Part shown: piece by piece, positions 62,607-64,000 of the stretch
How positions within the stretch are numbered: the stretch's first letter is position 1
How the letters are laid out: each line of letters starts with the position of its first letter
Assembly (NCBI GenBank): GCA_003224235.1
Contig: QHYU01000134.1
Coordinates: forward strand, 1-64,000
DNA: 64,000 nucleotides
Reading direction: 5' to 3'
From: Acidobacteriota bacterium
GTDB taxonomy: Bacteria > Acidobacteriota > Terriglobia > Acidiferrales > UBA7541
Notes under the pieces: generated by a model
Databases searched by the model: none
What the model saw: the letters and a program-made list of their open reading frames with translations, nothing else
Told to the model about the DNA's origin: nothing
Program-made: the position numbers and the translations under genes

Positions 62607-63305
62607 ATGTCGGATAGATACTGCGATCTCTGCGATGAGTTCTCAGGCGGGACGCGGAATACATTCAGTCGGATTTATGCGCACGATTCAAAGAGGCGAA
62701 TCTTGTTGCGATCCGAAGAGTTTGTGGTAATTCCATCTTTAGGACAAATCGTAGAGGGCTATCTTCTTGTCGTGCCAACGACGCATCGGACAGCCCTAGG
62801 CGACATACCTGATGAGTCCCTTGAGGAGCTCAGGAGACTTTGCGGACGTGTGAGAGCGGTGCTGGAATGTGAATATGGTTCATGCATCTTTTTCGAACAC
62901 GGTACCAGGTTGGCCGATGTCGGCGGTTGCGGGGTCTACCATGCACACCTCCACGCGTTTCCTTTCCCGTCGTTCTTGGGAGATCCGGTGAATTCTCTCA
63001 GATCGAAATTTCCTTATAGAGAGCTCGGAGATCTGAGTGAGATTAAAAGGCAAACTGAAGGCTTGGCTGCTTATCTCTTTTACCAGAACTCACACGCCGA
63101 ATCTTATGTCTTCGAAACTGGCGTTCTTCCCTCACAGTATGTGCGGAAACTGCTGGCAGAGGCGTTGAATAAGGATGATTGGGACTGGCGTACTGTGGGG
63201 AGAGAGGAACAGCTGCTTGCCACGATAAGTCGGCTGTCGAACTATTTCGGCATTATTCCTACGTCCCTAGGACCGAAAGAGCTGTCAAGTGACACGCACC
63301 GGTAG
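62607..63305 (+). CDS. HIT-family hydrolase/transferase-like protein
   Basis: 232 residues, long for a HIT protein (usually 110-150). It starts with a Cys pair (YCDLCDE, residues 6 and 9) as in zinc-binding HIT proteins. EGYLLVVPTTHRTALGDIP and the histidine triad CGVYHAHLHAFPFPS (H-x-H-x-H-x-x) follow. The C-terminal 110 residues (about 125-232) are an added domain I do not recognise. HIT enzymes split or transfer nucleotides. It lies six bases after the two-TM protein and overlaps the next gene by 17 bases. Confidence 0.85.
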   Translation: MSDRYCDLCDEFSGGTRNTFSRIYAHDSKRRILLRSEEFVVIPSLGQIVEGYLLVVPTTHRTALGDIPDESLEELRRLCGRVRAVLECEYGSCIFFEHGTRLADVGGCGVYHAHLHAFPFPSFLGDPVNSLRSKFPYRELGDLSEIKRQTEGLAAYLFYQNSHAESYVFETGVLPSQYVRKLLAEALNKDDWDWRTVGREEQLLATISRLSNYFGIIPTSLGPKELSSDTHR

Positions 63306-64000
63306 CCTCAGAGACACCGTTCTCATCGAAACTGCGAGTGTAACTCGAAAAAACCTCCGTTCTGCTCTAGCCGTTCTACACGGCTGCTGGAAGTCCAGCA
63401 GTCTTCTGTGGATGCAGGCCCATGCTTTTCCTGTACTCTGCGGTCTTATCCTCGGCGGTTGGTCTCGGAAAAGCGAAGAAGCGGTCATTCGGTTCTGTCG
63501 CGAGAGGAACGTTTCTGATCTTCTCGTCAGAATTGAAAAGCCCGGACAGAGATGGGCCACCCGGAGGGGTGGCTACACCATCGCCTCGGAGAGTGCGCGG
63601 AGCCTAGTTGAGAACCTGGCCTCTGAGGGGATGGTCACGATCCTCCTAGAACCTGCGAGTCCATACATGGACCTTTTCAGTCTGACCTCGGTCTGTGATG
63701 TCGATACGGGCAAGGTCGATGTGGAAGTAGTCGGGCCTGGTTTTGATGCGAGCGACATCCTCAGGGGGGACATCAATCCGCATGAACGCTTTGAACTGTC
63801 ATTCGATGACAGGACAGCGCAATCCTGGCTTCCCACGAACTCCGAAATTAGGAGATCATACGCTGTCGAAGACGAGAGCTATCGGGCCAGTGTCCAGCGA
63901 CGGCTGGTAAAGATCGGGGCTCGACTTCGAAACCCTTCGTATCCGGATGAGCTAATGGGGGTTGGCGCCTCAAGCTCTTTCCTGAAAGCCTTGGCGGAGG
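63289..64000 (+). CDS. Unrecognised protein, 3' end outside window
   Basis: Open from GTG 63289 to the window edge, 237 codons without a stop. The GTG lies inside the end of the HIT gene (out of frame, 17-base overlap), so translation is probably coupled. Features include LCGLILGGWSRKSEEAVIRF, SDLLVRIEKPGQRWATRRGG, LLEPASPYMDLFSLTSVCD, VDVEVVGPGFDASDILRGD and SVQRRLVKIGARLRNPSYPD. The Gly/Asp-rich VEVVGPGFDASDILR stretch and early Arg residues are reminiscent of ATP-grasp or nucleotide-binding proteins, but I cannot assign a family. No membrane segment or signal peptide seen. Confidence 0.75.
   Translation, partial: MTRTGSLRDTVLIETASVTRKNLRSALAVLHGCWKSSSLLWMQAHAFPVLCGLILGGWSRKSEEAVIRFCRERNVSDLLVRIEKPGQRWATRRGGYTIASESARSLVENLASEGMVTILLEPASPYMDLFSLTSVCDVDTGKVDVEVVGPGFDASDILRGDINPHERFELSFDDRTAQSWLPTNSEIRRSYAVEDESYRASVQRRLVKIGARLRNPSYPDELMGVGASSSFLKALAE

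Overview
The window is GC-rich and densely coded. It looks like a chromosomal piece, probably a metagenome contig, from an Acidobacteriota bacterium of the Bryobacter/Solibacter kind. The main pointers are a TonB-dependent receptor of about 1,050 residues with an N-terminal carboxypeptidase-regulatory-like domain, a large family of secreted WPxWRGP-type beta-propeller proteins, many sensor kinases, and a planctomycete/acidobacteria-style microcompartment shell locus. No rRNA, tRNA or CRISPR array was seen. The taxonomic call is an inference from gene content.

Layout. 1-1172: a decayed MacB-type permease, a four-helix-bundle gene next to an AT-rich palindrome, and non-coding DNA. 1173-15311: eight regions on the + strand forming one signalling block. 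It holds a ten-PAS histidine kinase, a double-receiver protein, two related histidine kinases each followed by a small response regulator (the first regulator is a remnant), a REC-PAS-GAF-GGDEF diguanylate cyclase and a REC-PAS-kinase-REC hybrid. Stops and starts overlap or nearly touch at most junctions, and no product has a DNA-binding domain. 15.6-18.5 kb: a membrane diguanylate cyclase, two STAS proteins and an MglA-type GTPase. The first 18 kb is therefore almost entirely regulatory.

18.8-52 kb: transport and surface functions, mostly on the - strand. It contains eight beta-propeller proteins, the TonB-dependent receptor, a LuxC-like aldehyde dehydrogenase with a LuxE-like acyl-activating enzyme nearby, an MFS carrier, and a probable operon glycosyltransferase - ABC ATPase - FtsX permease - three propellers. 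It also holds a CPA2 antiporter, a HemN-like radical SAM / FAD oxidoreductase / 4HBT thioesterase operon, and an iron-type alcohol dehydrogenase. 52-60 kb: TPR protein, YvcK-like factor, Glu/Leu/Phe/Val-type dehydrogenase, then a compact microcompartment locus (class II aldolase with a C-terminal encapsulation-peptide-like helix, one BMC-H, three BMC-P) running into ruvA and ruvB.

60.2-64 kb: about 850 bp of intergenic repeats, then a visibly more AT-rich + strand cluster: a Nudix hydrolase, a two-TM protein with a possible PLD-like domain, a HIT-family protein and an unrecognised protein running off the window end. The last three are almost or actually overlapping. I do not recognise this combination as a described system, and it is the best candidate for something new here. 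Broken genes and recent duplications recur (a 179-bp propeller-gene fragment, 363-bp identical PAS repeats, a decayed response regulator), so the region is structurally plastic.
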